A DNA stretch of 64,000 nucleotides from Sandaracinaceae bacterium (GTDB taxonomy: Bacteria; Myxococcota_A; Polyangia; Polyangiales; JAFGIB01): NCBI GenBank assembly GCA_017881055.1, contig JADGRF010000040.1:1-64000 (forward strand). The letters are read 5' to 3'. Under the pieces are notes generated by a model that made no database searches, was not told the origin of the DNA, and saw only the letters and a program-made list of their open reading frames with translations. Of the stretch, positions 1 through 8,175 are shown piece after piece. The position numbers and the translations under genes were made by a program. The number at the start of each line of letters is the position of its first letter. Positions within the stretch are counted from its first letter, which is position 1.

Positions 1-522
1 CACGCTCGGGATTGCGTTCACGAGCAAGAACACTGCGCGGTCGATGTTCTGGTGACGGATCTCGTGGCGCAGGGAGTTCAGCTGGCCGCGCACAGTCTCG
101 GCGAGCTTCTCTTCGAAGTCGTAGATGCGCTTGAGCTCGCCGATCTTCGGGACTTCCTGGCAGAGCACGTGGTGCAGCTTCGGGTCGAGGCGGTAGGCGA
201 CGATCAGCGCGTCGACCATGCGGCGCGTGTGCGCGGCGAGGTCGGTCGCGGTGCCCGTGGCGAGCGCGCGTTGCACGATGCCGAGCATGCGGCTGACGTG
301 CTCGTCGACCAGCGCGGACACGAGCGCTTCCTTGCTCGGGAAGTACTGGTAGAGCGAACCGATGCTGACGCCGGCCGCCTGCGCGATGCGGTTGGTGCTC
401 GCGCGGTCGTAGCCGTCCTCGATCAGGACGCGGGCGGTGGCTTGGATGATGGCGTCGACCGTGGCCTGGGCACGGGCCTGACGGGGGCGGCGGCGGGGAC
501 GCATGACGGGAATCGCTCGCAT
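1..522 (-). CDS. TetR/AcrR-family transcriptional regulator (3' end beyond window)
   Basis: This gene is read on the minus strand from ATG at 522 and runs off the left edge after 174 codons, so the C-terminus is missing. The start is preceded by AGAAGG five bases upstream. After a basic arm (RPRRRPRQ) the N-terminus carries a TetR helix-turn-helix: a helix with IIQATARVL, then TNRIAQAAGVSIGSLYQYF and PSKEAL, which are hallmark residues of the family. The rest is alpha-helical, as expected for the ligand-binding/dimer domain. TetR proteins usually repress neighbouring genes. The nearest genes are the aldehyde dehydrogenase on the same strand and whatever lies left of the window, so the target cannot be named. 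The family call is secure; the ligand is unknown. Confidence 0.9.
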   Translation of the reverse strand, partial: MRAIPVMRPRRRPRQARAQATVDAIIQATARVLIEDGYDRASTNRIAQAAGVSIGSLYQYFPSKEALVSALVDEHVSRMLGIVQRALATGTATDLAAHTRRMVDALIVAYRLDPKLHHVLCQEVPKIGELKRIYDFEEKLAETVRGQLNSLRHEIRHQNIDRAVFLLVNAIPSV

Positions 523-706
523 GGGTACCTTCTTTTAGGCTCGGGCAGGGTCGGTGTTCCAGGACGACCCGCGGTTCTGATCTGTCGTCGTCCGAGCGAG
601 CGCTTATTTCCGGACGACTGTGAAGATTTCGTGCAATCGAGGTCAAAAAAACCTGCCGTTTGCGGCCACACCTGCAGATTCGGCCACTTTTCGGGCTCGT
701 GACGGC

Positions 707-2206
707 TCACAGGTCCGTGCCCGGCCAGGTTGGGAGCGGACCGCTGGCGACGCCCTCCAGCTGCACGGCGAGCGGGTACGCGCACGCGAGACCGGCGGCG
801 AGACCGGCAGGACGGTGATTTCCGCTGTCCTTGATGCCGCCGAAGGGAAGTTGGCTGCTGGCACCTGCGGTCGAGCGGTTCCAGCTGAGCGACCCGACGC
901 GCAGCTCGTCCGCCGCCAGCTCGAAGCTGTCCCGCGACGCGGTGAAGACAGCGGCACTCAGGCCGAAACGGGTGGCGTTGGCGACAGTTAGCGCCTCGTC
1001 GAGGTCGCGCACGACGTACACGGCCAGGTCGGGAGCGAATAGCTCCGTGTCGCTGTAGCTGGGCACGGATGCGTGGGCGTCCGGTGCGCGATGCACAGCG
1101 GGGCGGAGGTAGTGCCCGACGTGCCCGGCAACTTCGTAGCTGCCTCCCGGAACGACCGCCCGAAAACCGCCAGCACGCGCGGCGGTCTGGGCTGCGAGCA
1201 GGCGCGTACGCGCGTCTTCGGAGATGACCGGTCCCATGAACACGTTCGCGTCGAGCGGATGACCCACGCGCATGCCGCGCGCGATCTCGGCGATGCGGTC
1301 GATCAATGCATCCGCGACACCGCGTGTGACCACGAGCCTGGAGGTGGCCGTGCAGCGCTGTCCCGCGGTGACGAACGCCGCGAACGCGATCGCTCGTGCG
1401 CTGCGTTCGAGCGCACAGTCGTCGAGCACGATCGAGACGTTCTTGCCGCCGAGCTCGAGCGCGACCAGCCGATCGATGCGCTCACCCTGCGCCTGCAAGA
1501 TACGGCGACCCACTGCAGCCGACCCGGTGAACATGACCGCGTCGACCTCGGGGTGACTCGCAAGCTGCGCACCGAACGCGCCAGGTCCCTGCACGAGGTT
1601 GAACACCCCCGCGGGCAGGCCCGCCGCGTGGAAGCAGCGCGCCATGAACGTTGCTGCGCTCGGTGTGCGCTCACTGGGCTTGTGCACGACGGTGTTGCCG
1701 AGCAAGAGCGCCGGCACGATCTGGCCGTTGGGCAGGTGACCAGGGAAGTTGAACGGGCCGATCACCGCAACGACGCCGTGCGGCCGGTGCCGAATCTCCG
1801 CCGGCAACTCAGGGAGAACGCGATCCTCGGTGTAGCGCGCGCCTTCGCCGAGCATGATGTCGACCTTGGCGATCATCGCGTCGACTTCAGTCGCTGCTTC
1901 CCACAAGGGCTTGCCGACTTCGCGCGCAAGGATCTGCGCGAGCTCGCCGCGCTGCTTGCGCAGTTGTTCTTGGTAGCGGCGCAGGTACACCGCCCGTTCG
2001 AGCCGCGAGGTGCGTCGCCAGCTTGGAAACGCATTGCGAGCGAAGGTCAAGGCATCGTGCAGGGCTTGGCTGGCGTACGGATGGATGGCGGTGGTGTCGC
2101 TCAGGTCGGCGGGGCTTTGGATCCGCAGCTCCCCTTCGGTTGCGTTCGCCACCCGGAACGCGCCGCCGAGGTAGTCGCCCGGTCGATCGAGACACGCCAG
2201 CTTCAT
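707..2206 (-). CDS. astD: Succinylglutamate-semialdehyde dehydrogenase-like NAD(P)+ aldehyde dehydrogenase
   Basis: The protein has 499 residues, full length for the aldehyde dehydrogenase superfamily. The nucleotide-binding region has GPFNFPGHLPNGQIVPALL (about 150-168), a sequence typical of AstD. FTGSAAVGRR follows near 227-235. The catalytic residues are E251 (LELGGKN) and C285 (AGQRCTA). AstD oxidises N-succinylglutamate semialdehyde to succinylglutamate in the arginine succinyltransferase pathway. No other ast genes are seen in the window, so the in vivo substrate could be another semialdehyde. ATG 2206 is chosen because the family N-terminus begins there; the open frame extends far upstream only because of high GC. 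It is divergent from the carboxylesterase gene, with about 63 bp between starts. Confidence 0.8.
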   Translation of the reverse strand: MKLACLDRPGDYLGGAFRVANATEGELRIQSPADLSDTTAIHPYASQALHDALTFARNAFPSWRRTSRLERAVYLRRYQEQLRKQRGELAQILAREVGKPLWEAATEVDAMIAKVDIMLGEGARYTEDRVLPELPAEIRHRPHGVVAVIGPFNFPGHLPNGQIVPALLLGNTVVHKPSERTPSAATFMARCFHAAGLPAGVFNLVQGPGAFGAQLASHPEVDAVMFTGSAAVGRRILQAQGERIDRLVALELGGKNVSIVLDDCALERSARAIAFAAFVTAGQRCTATSRLVVTRGVADALIDRIAEIARGMRVGHPLDANVFMGPVISEDARTRLLAAQTAARAGGFRAVVPGGSYEVAGHVGHYLRPAVHRAPDAHASVPSYSDTELFAPDLAVYVVRDLDEALTVANATRFGLSAAVFTASRDSFELAADELRVGSLSWNRSTAGASSQLPFGGIKDSGNHRPAGLAAGLACAYPLAVQLEGVASGPLPTWPGTDL

Positions 2207-2269
2207 CCGATAATTGTAGCGCGAAAAGGCCTTGGCCCACGCCTGCGTTCGTGAAAGAAGAAACCGGTG

Positions 2270-3790
2270 ATGAAAGTCGTAACGACGCGAAGTGGGCGCC
2301 TCGAAGGTGATGTCGGCGCGCTCGGTATAAGCATTTTCCGGGGTGTTCCGTTCGCCGCGCCGCCGCTCGGCGCGCACCGCTTCAGGCCGCCGCAGCCGGC
2401 GGCTCCATGGCACGGCACGCGCGAAGCCAAGCGCTTCGGTGCACCGGCGCCGCAGGATCGCGGCCTCATGCAGGACATCGGCGAGCCCAACGAGGACTGC
2501 CTGTTCTTGAACGTGTGGACGCCCGTGTGCGATGCGAAGCGGCGCCCGGTGATGGTGTTCATTCACGGCGGGGGCTTCACGATCGGCGCGGGCTCGCAGG
2601 ACATGTACGACGGCGAAGTGCTCGCACAGCGCGGCGACGTGGTGGTGGTGACGTTCAACTATCGCCTCGGAGTGTTTGGCTTTGGGTTTTTCGGGGATCT
2701 GCTCGACTCGTCGCTGGGCGCCACGTCCAACAATGGCCTGCGCGACCAGATCGCGGCGCTGACTTGGGTGCGTGACAACATCGACGGCTTCGGGGGCGAC
2801 CCCGAGAACGTCACCATCTTCGGCGAGTCCGCGGGGGCGATGAGCATCGGCAGCTTGCTTGCGATTCCGTCTGCGCGCGGCTTGTTCCGGCGCGCGATTG
2901 CGCAGAGCGGCGCAGCGCATCATGCCACCACGCGCGCGGAGTCCACGCGCATGACCGAGCTCGTGCTGCGGGGTGTCGACGCGAGCGCAGCACACCCCGA
3001 CAAGCTGTGGAGCGCGAGCACCGCCGAGCTCGTCGTCGCGCAGCGCGCGTGCTTTCGCGAGACGATCCTGCGCGGTCCCGTTGGGCGTCGCTTGCCGCAA
3101 GCTGCCATGACGCTGCTGCCGGTCGGCGACGGCGACCTGATGACAGACGGACCTTTCGATTCGATCGCAGCGGGAGCGGCTGCCGGGATCGATCTCCTGG
3201 TCGGCGCGACTGCGGACGAGTGGAACTACTTTCTGTTCTTCGTCGAGCCGAACAAGCGGCGTATCGACGCAGCCGCGCTCTCCAAGATTTGCGAAAAGCG
3301 CCTGCCCGGTCGCGGTGACGAAGCGATCGCGCTCTACACGCGCGTGTTCGGCGAGAGCCTGCCGCTGTGGCGAATCTACGCCGCGATCGAGTCGGACCGC
3401 ATGTTCCGCATCCCTGCGCTGCGCTTGGCCGAGGCACAGAGCGCGCGCCACGCGAAGACTTTCATGTATCACTTCACGTTCCGCTCGCCGCTCTGCGAAG
3501 GCGAGATGGGCGCGTGTCACGCGATCGAGATTCCGTTCGTCTTCGGCTTGGTCGACGGCACGTTCGGTCGCGCGTTCACGGGTGGCGGCGCCGATGCGTT
3601 GGCGCTCGCACCGCGCGTGCTTCATGCGTGGGCGAGCTTCGCGCGCACGGGTGATCCCAGCCACGACGGGTTGCCAGCGTGGCACCCGTACGACACGAGC
3701 ACGCGCTACACCATGCGGCTTGGGCCCACCTGTGAGCTCGAGAGCGCTCCGCTTGAAGCCGTCCGCGCGTTCTGGGACGACGTGCAGTAG
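2270..3790 (+). CDS. Type-B carboxylesterase/lipase (alpha/beta hydrolase)
   Basis: This is a 506-residue type-B carboxylesterase, the family of para-nitrobenzyl esterases and cholinesterase-like enzymes. It hydrolyses carboxylic esters. The oxyanion-hole segment is HGGGF (about 99-103) and the nucleophile elbow is FGESAGA with Ser187. The typical EDCLFLNVWTP signature is at 75-85. The C-terminal half has the usual HAIEIPFVFG segment with the candidate catalytic histidine. No signal peptide is visible, so it is probably cytoplasmic. ATG 2270 is preferred, but GTG 2267 directly precedes it. AAAGAAG lies a few bases upstream and serves either start. It is divergent from astD. The substrate cannot be told from sequence. 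Confidence 0.9.
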   Translation: MKVVTTRSGRLEGDVGALGISIFRGVPFAAPPLGAHRFRPPQPAAPWHGTREAKRFGAPAPQDRGLMQDIGEPNEDCLFLNVWTPVCDAKRRPVMVFIHGGGFTIGAGSQDMYDGEVLAQRGDVVVVTFNYRLGVFGFGFFGDLLDSSLGATSNNGLRDQIAALTWVRDNIDGFGGDPENVTIFGESAGAMSIGSLLAIPSARGLFRRAIAQSGAAHHATTRAESTRMTELVLRGVDASAAHPDKLWSASTAELVVAQRACFRETILRGPVGRRLPQAAMTLLPVGDGDLMTDGPFDSIAAGAAAGIDLLVGATADEWNYFLFFVEPNKRRIDAAALSKICEKRLPGRGDEAIALYTRVFGESLPLWRIYAAIESDRMFRIPALRLAEAQSARHAKTFMYHFTFRSPLCEGEMGACHAIEIPFVFGLVDGTFGRAFTGGGADALALAPRVLHAWASFARTGDPSHDGLPAWHPYDTSTRYTMRLGPTCELESAPLEAVRAFWDDVQ

Positions 3791-3875
3791 CGTCGCTCAG
3801 GCGCGATCACTCCGGAGAGAATACGTCGCACGGGGTCACGCAGCCCAGGTAGCTCAAGAGTCGACGGCGCTCGCG

Positions 3876-4523
3876 TCAGGGTTGCGCCGCGCGCAGCGCT
3901 GCGCGGACCTCGGCCAACAGCTGGGGTCCTGAGCTCACGAGCTCTGCTTTAGCCGAACGCACCCAATCGTGGACTGCCGCGAGATCGCCTTCACGCAGGG
4001 CGAGGCGGGGGCGCGGTGCCAGCATGTGGTGCAGCCTAGCCACGACGAACTCCGGGTCGCGATAGCCCTGGGGTACGGGCGCCGCGATCAACCGGGTGAT
4101 GCCTCGCCGGAGCACCTCATGGTGGTCGGCGTTGCGCAGCACGACGAGCTGGTCGAGCGGCGTCTGGTTGGCTTGGGCAAGAGCCTCGGTGTAACGGCGC
4201 CGGGCGTCCTTATCGTGGCTGAGCGTGCCGTCGAGTAGCAGCTCGATGCCGACGTGACCGACCGCGCGCGCGCTTCCGCGCTCGAGACCGCGCGTGGTCA
4301 GCGTGTGAATCGCCTCAGCGCACAGGCGCGCAAAGCACGGGGAGCCGTGGAACGCGGCGTCGGTCGCGTGATGATGCGCGACGCCGGCGCGCACCTCCGA
4401 GTCGGGTAGCTCGGCAATGCGCGCACCGAGCATTCCGGTCAGATCCGGCAGCATCGATCCGAGCAGAAAGCGCGGGTGCTCGGCACGGTCGGCGGCGATG
4501 AACGAATGGGCGAAAAAATTCAT
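3876..4523 (-). CDS. ACP phosphodiesterase-like (AcpH/HD-fold related) protein
   Basis: This 215-residue protein begins MNFFAHSFIA and continues with RFLLGSMLPDL, a layout like acyl-carrier-protein phosphodiesterases (MNFLAH..., LLGN...D). AcpH removes the 4'-phosphopantetheine arm from holo-ACP. Candidate metal ligands are H6, D27 and the HHHATD cluster (about 50-55), with another conserved-looking HDKD further on. Similarity is recognised from these N-terminal motifs only, and the second half is not diagnostic. It could also be another zinc- or manganese-dependent HD-like hydrolase. The gene stands alone: it converges with the carboxylesterase on one side and is divergent from the glycosidase on the other. 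Confidence 0.5.
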   Translation of the reverse strand: MNFFAHSFIAADRAEHPRFLLGSMLPDLTGMLGARIAELPDSEVRAGVAHHHATDAAFHGSPCFARLCAEAIHTLTTRGLERGSARAVGHVGIELLLDGTLSHDKDARRRYTEALAQANQTPLDQLVVLRNADHHEVLRRGITRLIAAPVPQGYRDPEFVVARLHHMLAPRPRLALREGDLAAVHDWVRSAKAELVSSGPQLLAEVRAALRAAQP

Positions 4524-4675
4524 GGATAGGGGCCCCGTGCAGGGTACACGCGGCGCGACCCCTCGGCACGGGACCGAGCTCCGGAGTGGGGGTACGACGA
4601 GCCGTTTCTCCTAGCCATATCAATATGTTGTGCGACGCCGGACGGCTGGGCACACTGGCCCTAGAAAGGCTTCCC

Positions 4676-6085
4676 GTGATTGCTATTTCGTTCCGCCATG
4701 TCGCGTTCGGCTGCGTGTGCTTTTGCGCGAGCGCCTGTGCTTCCGCCGCGACCAGCGGCAATCAGTCGCCCGAGCGTCCGGCTGCGCACGCCGTCGAAGA
4801 ACCCCCGGTCGTGTCAGCTGAAGCGAAGGCTCCGGCCGTCAACGAACAGACCCCCGCGGAGGCCGTCACGCCCGCAGCAATTGAGCCGACGCGTGCAGCG
4901 CCAACCGTTGCAGCTGCTTCTGTCGAGCCAGCACCCGCCGAGGACGACGCACGGCGCTACGTCGATGTGGTTTCGGAACAAGGTCAGCGCGCGCACGGTC
5001 TGTACATCAACGCGCCTCTGGCCCATAAGCTGGGTGCGAGCGGGGTCGCCAAGCTGGTGCACGGAGTCGGCCTCGACGCGGCCGTGATCGACATCAAAGG
5101 CAGCGACGGCCTGGTCGTGTACGACACGCAGATTCCCGAGCTCGCGGGCTCGAAGCACATCTTGTTGCGCGATGCGCCCGCGTTCGTGCGTCAGCTGAAG
5201 GACGCGGGCATCTACACGATCGCGCGGATCGTGTGCTTCAACGATCCAATCTTGCCCCGCGCGTTTCCCGATCGTTCGATCCAAGACGGGCGTCCCGGGC
5301 ACGAGGGCGACATCTGGCTCAAGACTTCGCGCGTCAAACGGAACACGTGGCTCGACCCGTACAACGAGAAGAACCACGAGATGCTCGTGGCCATCGCCAA
5401 GGAAGCCGAAGCGATCGGCTTCGACGAGATCCAGCTCGACTACATCCGTTTCCCTGTCGACGTCGCCACGAAATTCGCGGTTTATCCCGCCCACACTGAC
5501 CAGTCGCACGTGGACGTGATCCTCGGCGTGTTGCGTAAGATCGACGCGGCGATCCACATCCCGATCGGCGCCGACGTGTTCGGGCTCGCTGCGTTCAAGA
5601 AGGGGGATCCGACCGGCCTGCTCGGTCAGGACCTCGCGCTCTGGACGCAGTACATAGAGGTGTTCTCGCCCATGCTCTACGTGTACGCGATGCGCGATTG
5701 GATGAAGCACGTGAAGGACGGTCGCGCGGGCTTGTTGGTCGAGCAGGGTGTGAAAGAGCTGCGGCAGCGCGTCGGCGCCGGTCCGGTGATTCGCCCGTTC
5801 CTGCAGGCGTTCTCGAGCCGTGCCGACTACTACAACGCGGAGTTCATTACCGAGCAGATCCGCGGCACGCGCAACGCGGGCGGCGACGGGTTCTTATTTT
5901 GGAGCCCGACCTCCACGTACAACATGGTGCGCGTAGGCATGGAGGGTCCGGCGCGGCCCCTGGTGCCGTTTCCGATCGAGCGGCGCGAGGCGTTCCGCGC
6001 GAAGCAGTGGGGCGAGACGGAACAGCCTGAGGTCGCCGCTCCCAGCCTGCCGCGGGCGTGGCCGAGAAGCCGGCGAGCTGAGTGA
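4676..6085 (+). CDS. Secreted GHL/DUF4015-type putative glycoside hydrolase
   Basis: Read from GTG 4676 the protein has 469 residues. This start is chosen because AGAAAGG lies six bases upstream and it gives a clean export signal (hydrophobic run with Cys and Ala residues up to ACASA). An Ala/Pro/Glu-rich linker of about 75 residues follows. The rest is a TIM-barrel-like domain with signature segments of the putative glycosyl-hydrolase family DUF4015: AAVIDIKGSDG, KDAGIYTIARIVCFND, WLDPYNEKN, FDEIQLDYIRFP and FSPMLYVY. Related proteins are thought to act on cell-surface polysaccharides. Acidic residues in IDIKGSDG and EIQLDYIRFP are candidate catalytic groups. The C-terminus is Pro/Arg-rich. 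The exact substrate is unknown. Confidence 0.8.
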   Translation: MIAISFRHVAFGCVCFCASACASAATSGNQSPERPAAHAVEEPPVVSAEAKAPAVNEQTPAEAVTPAAIEPTRAAPTVAAASVEPAPAEDDARRYVDVVSEQGQRAHGLYINAPLAHKLGASGVAKLVHGVGLDAAVIDIKGSDGLVVYDTQIPELAGSKHILLRDAPAFVRQLKDAGIYTIARIVCFNDPILPRAFPDRSIQDGRPGHEGDIWLKTSRVKRNTWLDPYNEKNHEMLVAIAKEAEAIGFDEIQLDYIRFPVDVATKFAVYPAHTDQSHVDVILGVLRKIDAAIHIPIGADVFGLAAFKKGDPTGLLGQDLALWTQYIEVFSPMLYVYAMRDWMKHVKDGRAGLLVEQGVKELRQRVGAGPVIRPFLQAFSSRADYYNAEFITEQIRGTRNAGGDGFLFWSPTSTYNMVRVGMEGPARPLVPFPIERREAFRAKQWGETEQPEVAAPSLPRAWPRSRRAE

Positions 6086-6089
6086 ACGA

Positions 6090-6575
6090 CTACTTGCGGT
6101 GACGCTGCTCGACCTGCGCGAGCAGCTCGACGCCTGCTGCCCCACGATCGCCGGGCTCTGTGTCGAACCAGGCTGCGAGCAGCTCTTTCGCGAGATCATC
6201 GGCGAGCGTGCGGTTGGACAAGCACAGCACGTTCGCGTGGTTCCAGACGCGTGCCGCGGCGGCTTGTCCCGGGTCGGTGCACAGGGCGGCCCGGACGCCT
6301 GCGACCTTATTGGCGGCGATGCTGATGCCGGTGCCCGTCCAACAGAAGAAGATGCCTTGTTCGCAGCGCCCACTCGCCACCGCCTCGGCCGCTTGTTCAG
6401 CGATCACGGCCCAGCCGTGGGGGGCCGCAGGCTGCTCCGCGGGTAGGTTACTAGCTTCCTCGTTCCCCTCGGCGATCGCGCCGAACGGTACGACCTCGTG
6501 CCCGCGCTCCGCGAGCCAGCGCGCGACGGTCGCGTGCACGGGGTACGATTCGTCGGAACAGAGCGCGATCCGCAT
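6090..6575 (-). CDS. rpiB: RpiB/LacA/LacB-family sugar-phosphate isomerase with an unusual insert
   Basis: This 161-residue protein interconverts aldose and ketose phosphates, classically ribose-5-phosphate and ribulose-5-phosphate. The catalytic segment GIFFCWTGTGISIAANK carries the expected active-site Cys (C78), with VRAALC and NHANVLCLSNR following. Residues about 40-52 (EASNLPAEQPAAP) are extra compared with what I know of close relatives, where FGA...G is followed within about a dozen residues by WPEVAEQ-type sequence. The DNA for this insert (about 6416-6454) matches the hairpin repeat found at 42.6 kb, with TACCCGC-GAGCAGCCTGCGGC nearly identical on the minus strand. The insert is about 39 bp, so the frame is kept. 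It converges with the preceding glycosidase. Confidence 0.85.
   Translation of the reverse strand: MRIALCSDESYPVHATVARWLAERGHEVVPFGAIAEGNEEASNLPAEQPAAPHGWAVIAEQAAEAVASGRCEQGIFFCWTGTGISIAANKVAGVRAALCTDPGQAAAARVWNHANVLCLSNRTLADDLAKELLAAWFDTEPGDRGAAGVELLAQVEQRHRK
6416..6454 (+). repeat. Hairpin element copy inside rpiB
   Basis: Stem arms CCGTGGGG (6416-6423) and CTCCGCGG (6435-6442) pair with two G-T wobbles. They enclose GCC-GCA-GGC and an unpaired TG. The tail GGTAGGTTACTA follows. The plus strand reads in the same orientation as the 42.6 kb array, with GCCGCAGGCTGCTC shared exactly. It lies wholly within the rpiB coding region, antisense to it. Confidence 0.75.
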
Positions 6576-6747
6576 GCGCCCGTGAGCATAGCAAAGTGGC
6601 GCGCTGGCGGGGCATCCAGACCGAACGCCGGTGTCAGCGAGCGTTGCCCGCGGCTGCGCACGCGGTTACAACGTGGCGCCCGGATAGGTCGCGGCGTCGC
6701 GGTCTCACCGCGCCCCGCGCCGACCCCTTGGGGCGTAGCCGCCGTCT

Positions 6748-8169
6748 GTGAACTTCCATTCGCTCGACTACTTCGTGTTCTTGGCGTGCGCGCTCGTGGG
6801 CTACCACGCGCTCGCCCGACGCGGCAGCCTCCGTCTAGGCTTTTTGTTCGTCGCGTCGTGCGTGTTCTACATGGCGTGGAACCCGGCGTACATCGCGCTG
6901 GTTCTGTTCTCGATCACGGTCGACTACGTCGCGGGCGGTGCGATCGCAGGCGCCAAAGATTCGCGCGGGAAGCGCGCCTGGCTCACTGCCAGCGTGGTCG
7001 TGAACCTGGGCCTGCTCGGGACCTTCAAGTACTTCAACTTTTTCGCGCGCGCGTTCGCCGACACCGTTCACGTGTTCGGCGTTCCGATCTCGCCGGCACA
7101 CCTCGACGTGATCTTGCCGATCGGCATTTCGTTCTACACGTTCGAGAGCTTGAGCTACACGATCGATGTCTATCGCGGGCGGATCGAGCCCACGCGCAAC
7201 TTCATTCGCTTCGCGTGCTTCATCACGTTCTTTCCGCACTTGGTCGCAGGACCTATCGTGCGCGCGTCCGACTTCTTGCCGCAGCTCGATGGGCCGCGCC
7301 GCTTGGACTCGAAGCTCGTGAGCGAGGGCGTGTTCCTGATTGCGACCGGGCTCGTGAAGAAGATCGTGTTCGCGGACTACCTGGCCGTGAACCTGGTCGA
7401 TCGCGTGTTCGACGATCCGACAGCGTATTCGTCGTTGGAGGTCATGGTCGGCCTGTACGCCTACACGATGCAGATCTTCTGCGACTTTTCCGGCTACACC
7501 GACGTCGCACGCGGCAGCGCCATGCTGTTTGGTCTGCGCCTACCCGAGAACTTCGATCGTCCGTACCAGGCCACGAGCCCGGCGGAGTTCTGGCGGCGCT
7601 GGCACATGACGCTGTCGACCTGGCTGCGCGACTATCTGTACTTCCCGCTGGGCGGCTCGCAGGTCGCGCCGCTGCGCGCGTACTTCAACCTTTGGATCAC
7701 GGTGTTTTTGGTCGGCCTGTGGCACGGCGCGGCGTGGACGTTCGTGATCTACGGCCTTCTGCACGCGACCGCGATGGTGATTCACCGCTACTTCGTTCGG
7801 CGGCTTGGGCGTGGGGCGCGCCAGCCGGATCCGCTGCATTTGCGTGTGCTCAAGGTGCTGGGCACGCTGCATTTCGTGGTCCTGTCGCGCATCTTCTTCC
7901 GGGCTCCCGATGTGCACAGCGCGTTCGGCGTGATTCGCCAACTGGGCGCCGGATCGACGGCGCTGTTCCACGTCACTGCATCGCTTTGGTGGCTCCTGCT
8001 CGCCGGCTACTTCGCGCACTACACACCGCGCGGCCTGTTCGACGGTCTGCGCGAGCGCTTCTCCATGCTGCCGGCGCCAGCACAAGGCGTGCTGCTGGCG
8101 GGCGTCGCCGCGACGCTGATGCTCGTCGCCACCCAAGATGTTGTACCCTACATCTACTTCCAGTTTTGA
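6748..8169 (+). CDS. MBOAT-family membrane O-acyltransferase (AlgI-like)
   Basis: This 473-residue multispanning membrane protein belongs to the MBOAT family with AlgI/PatA-like features: NLGLLGTFKYFNFF, LPIGISFYTFESLSY, FFPHLVAGPIVR, FDRPYQATSPAEFWRRWH and the catalytic-histidine motif GLWHGAAWTF. Such proteins move acetyl groups from the cytoplasm to partner proteins in the periplasm that O-acetylate polysaccharides. GTG 6748 is used because the family N-terminus (YFVFLACALVGYH) starts there. No strong ribosome-binding site is visible. The next gene starts six bases after the stop and encodes an SGNH protein. A second SGNH gene follows on the opposite strand, so the cluster looks like a complete acetylation module. 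Confidence 0.93.
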   Translation: MNFHSLDYFVFLACALVGYHALARRGSLRLGFLFVASCVFYMAWNPAYIALVLFSITVDYVAGGAIAGAKDSRGKRAWLTASVVVNLGLLGTFKYFNFFARAFADTVHVFGVPISPAHLDVILPIGISFYTFESLSYTIDVYRGRIEPTRNFIRFACFITFFPHLVAGPIVRASDFLPQLDGPRRLDSKLVSEGVFLIATGLVKKIVFADYLAVNLVDRVFDDPTAYSSLEVMVGLYAYTMQIFCDFSGYTDVARGSAMLFGLRLPENFDRPYQATSPAEFWRRWHMTLSTWLRDYLYFPLGGSQVAPLRAYFNLWITVFLVGLWHGAAWTFVIYGLLHATAMVIHRYFVRRLGRGARQPDPLHLRVLKVLGTLHFVVLSRIFFRAPDVHSAFGVIRQLGAGSTALFHVTASLWWLLLAGYFAHYTPRGLFDGLRERFSMLPAPAQGVLLAGVAATLMLVATQDVVPYIYFQF

Positions 8170-8175
8170 ACGCAG

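Noticed and set aside
2207-3685. N-terminal extension of the astD frame across the carboxylesterase gene
   Set aside because: The extra sequence is Arg-rich and lies opposite a well-supported gene. The AstD N-terminus starts at 2206.
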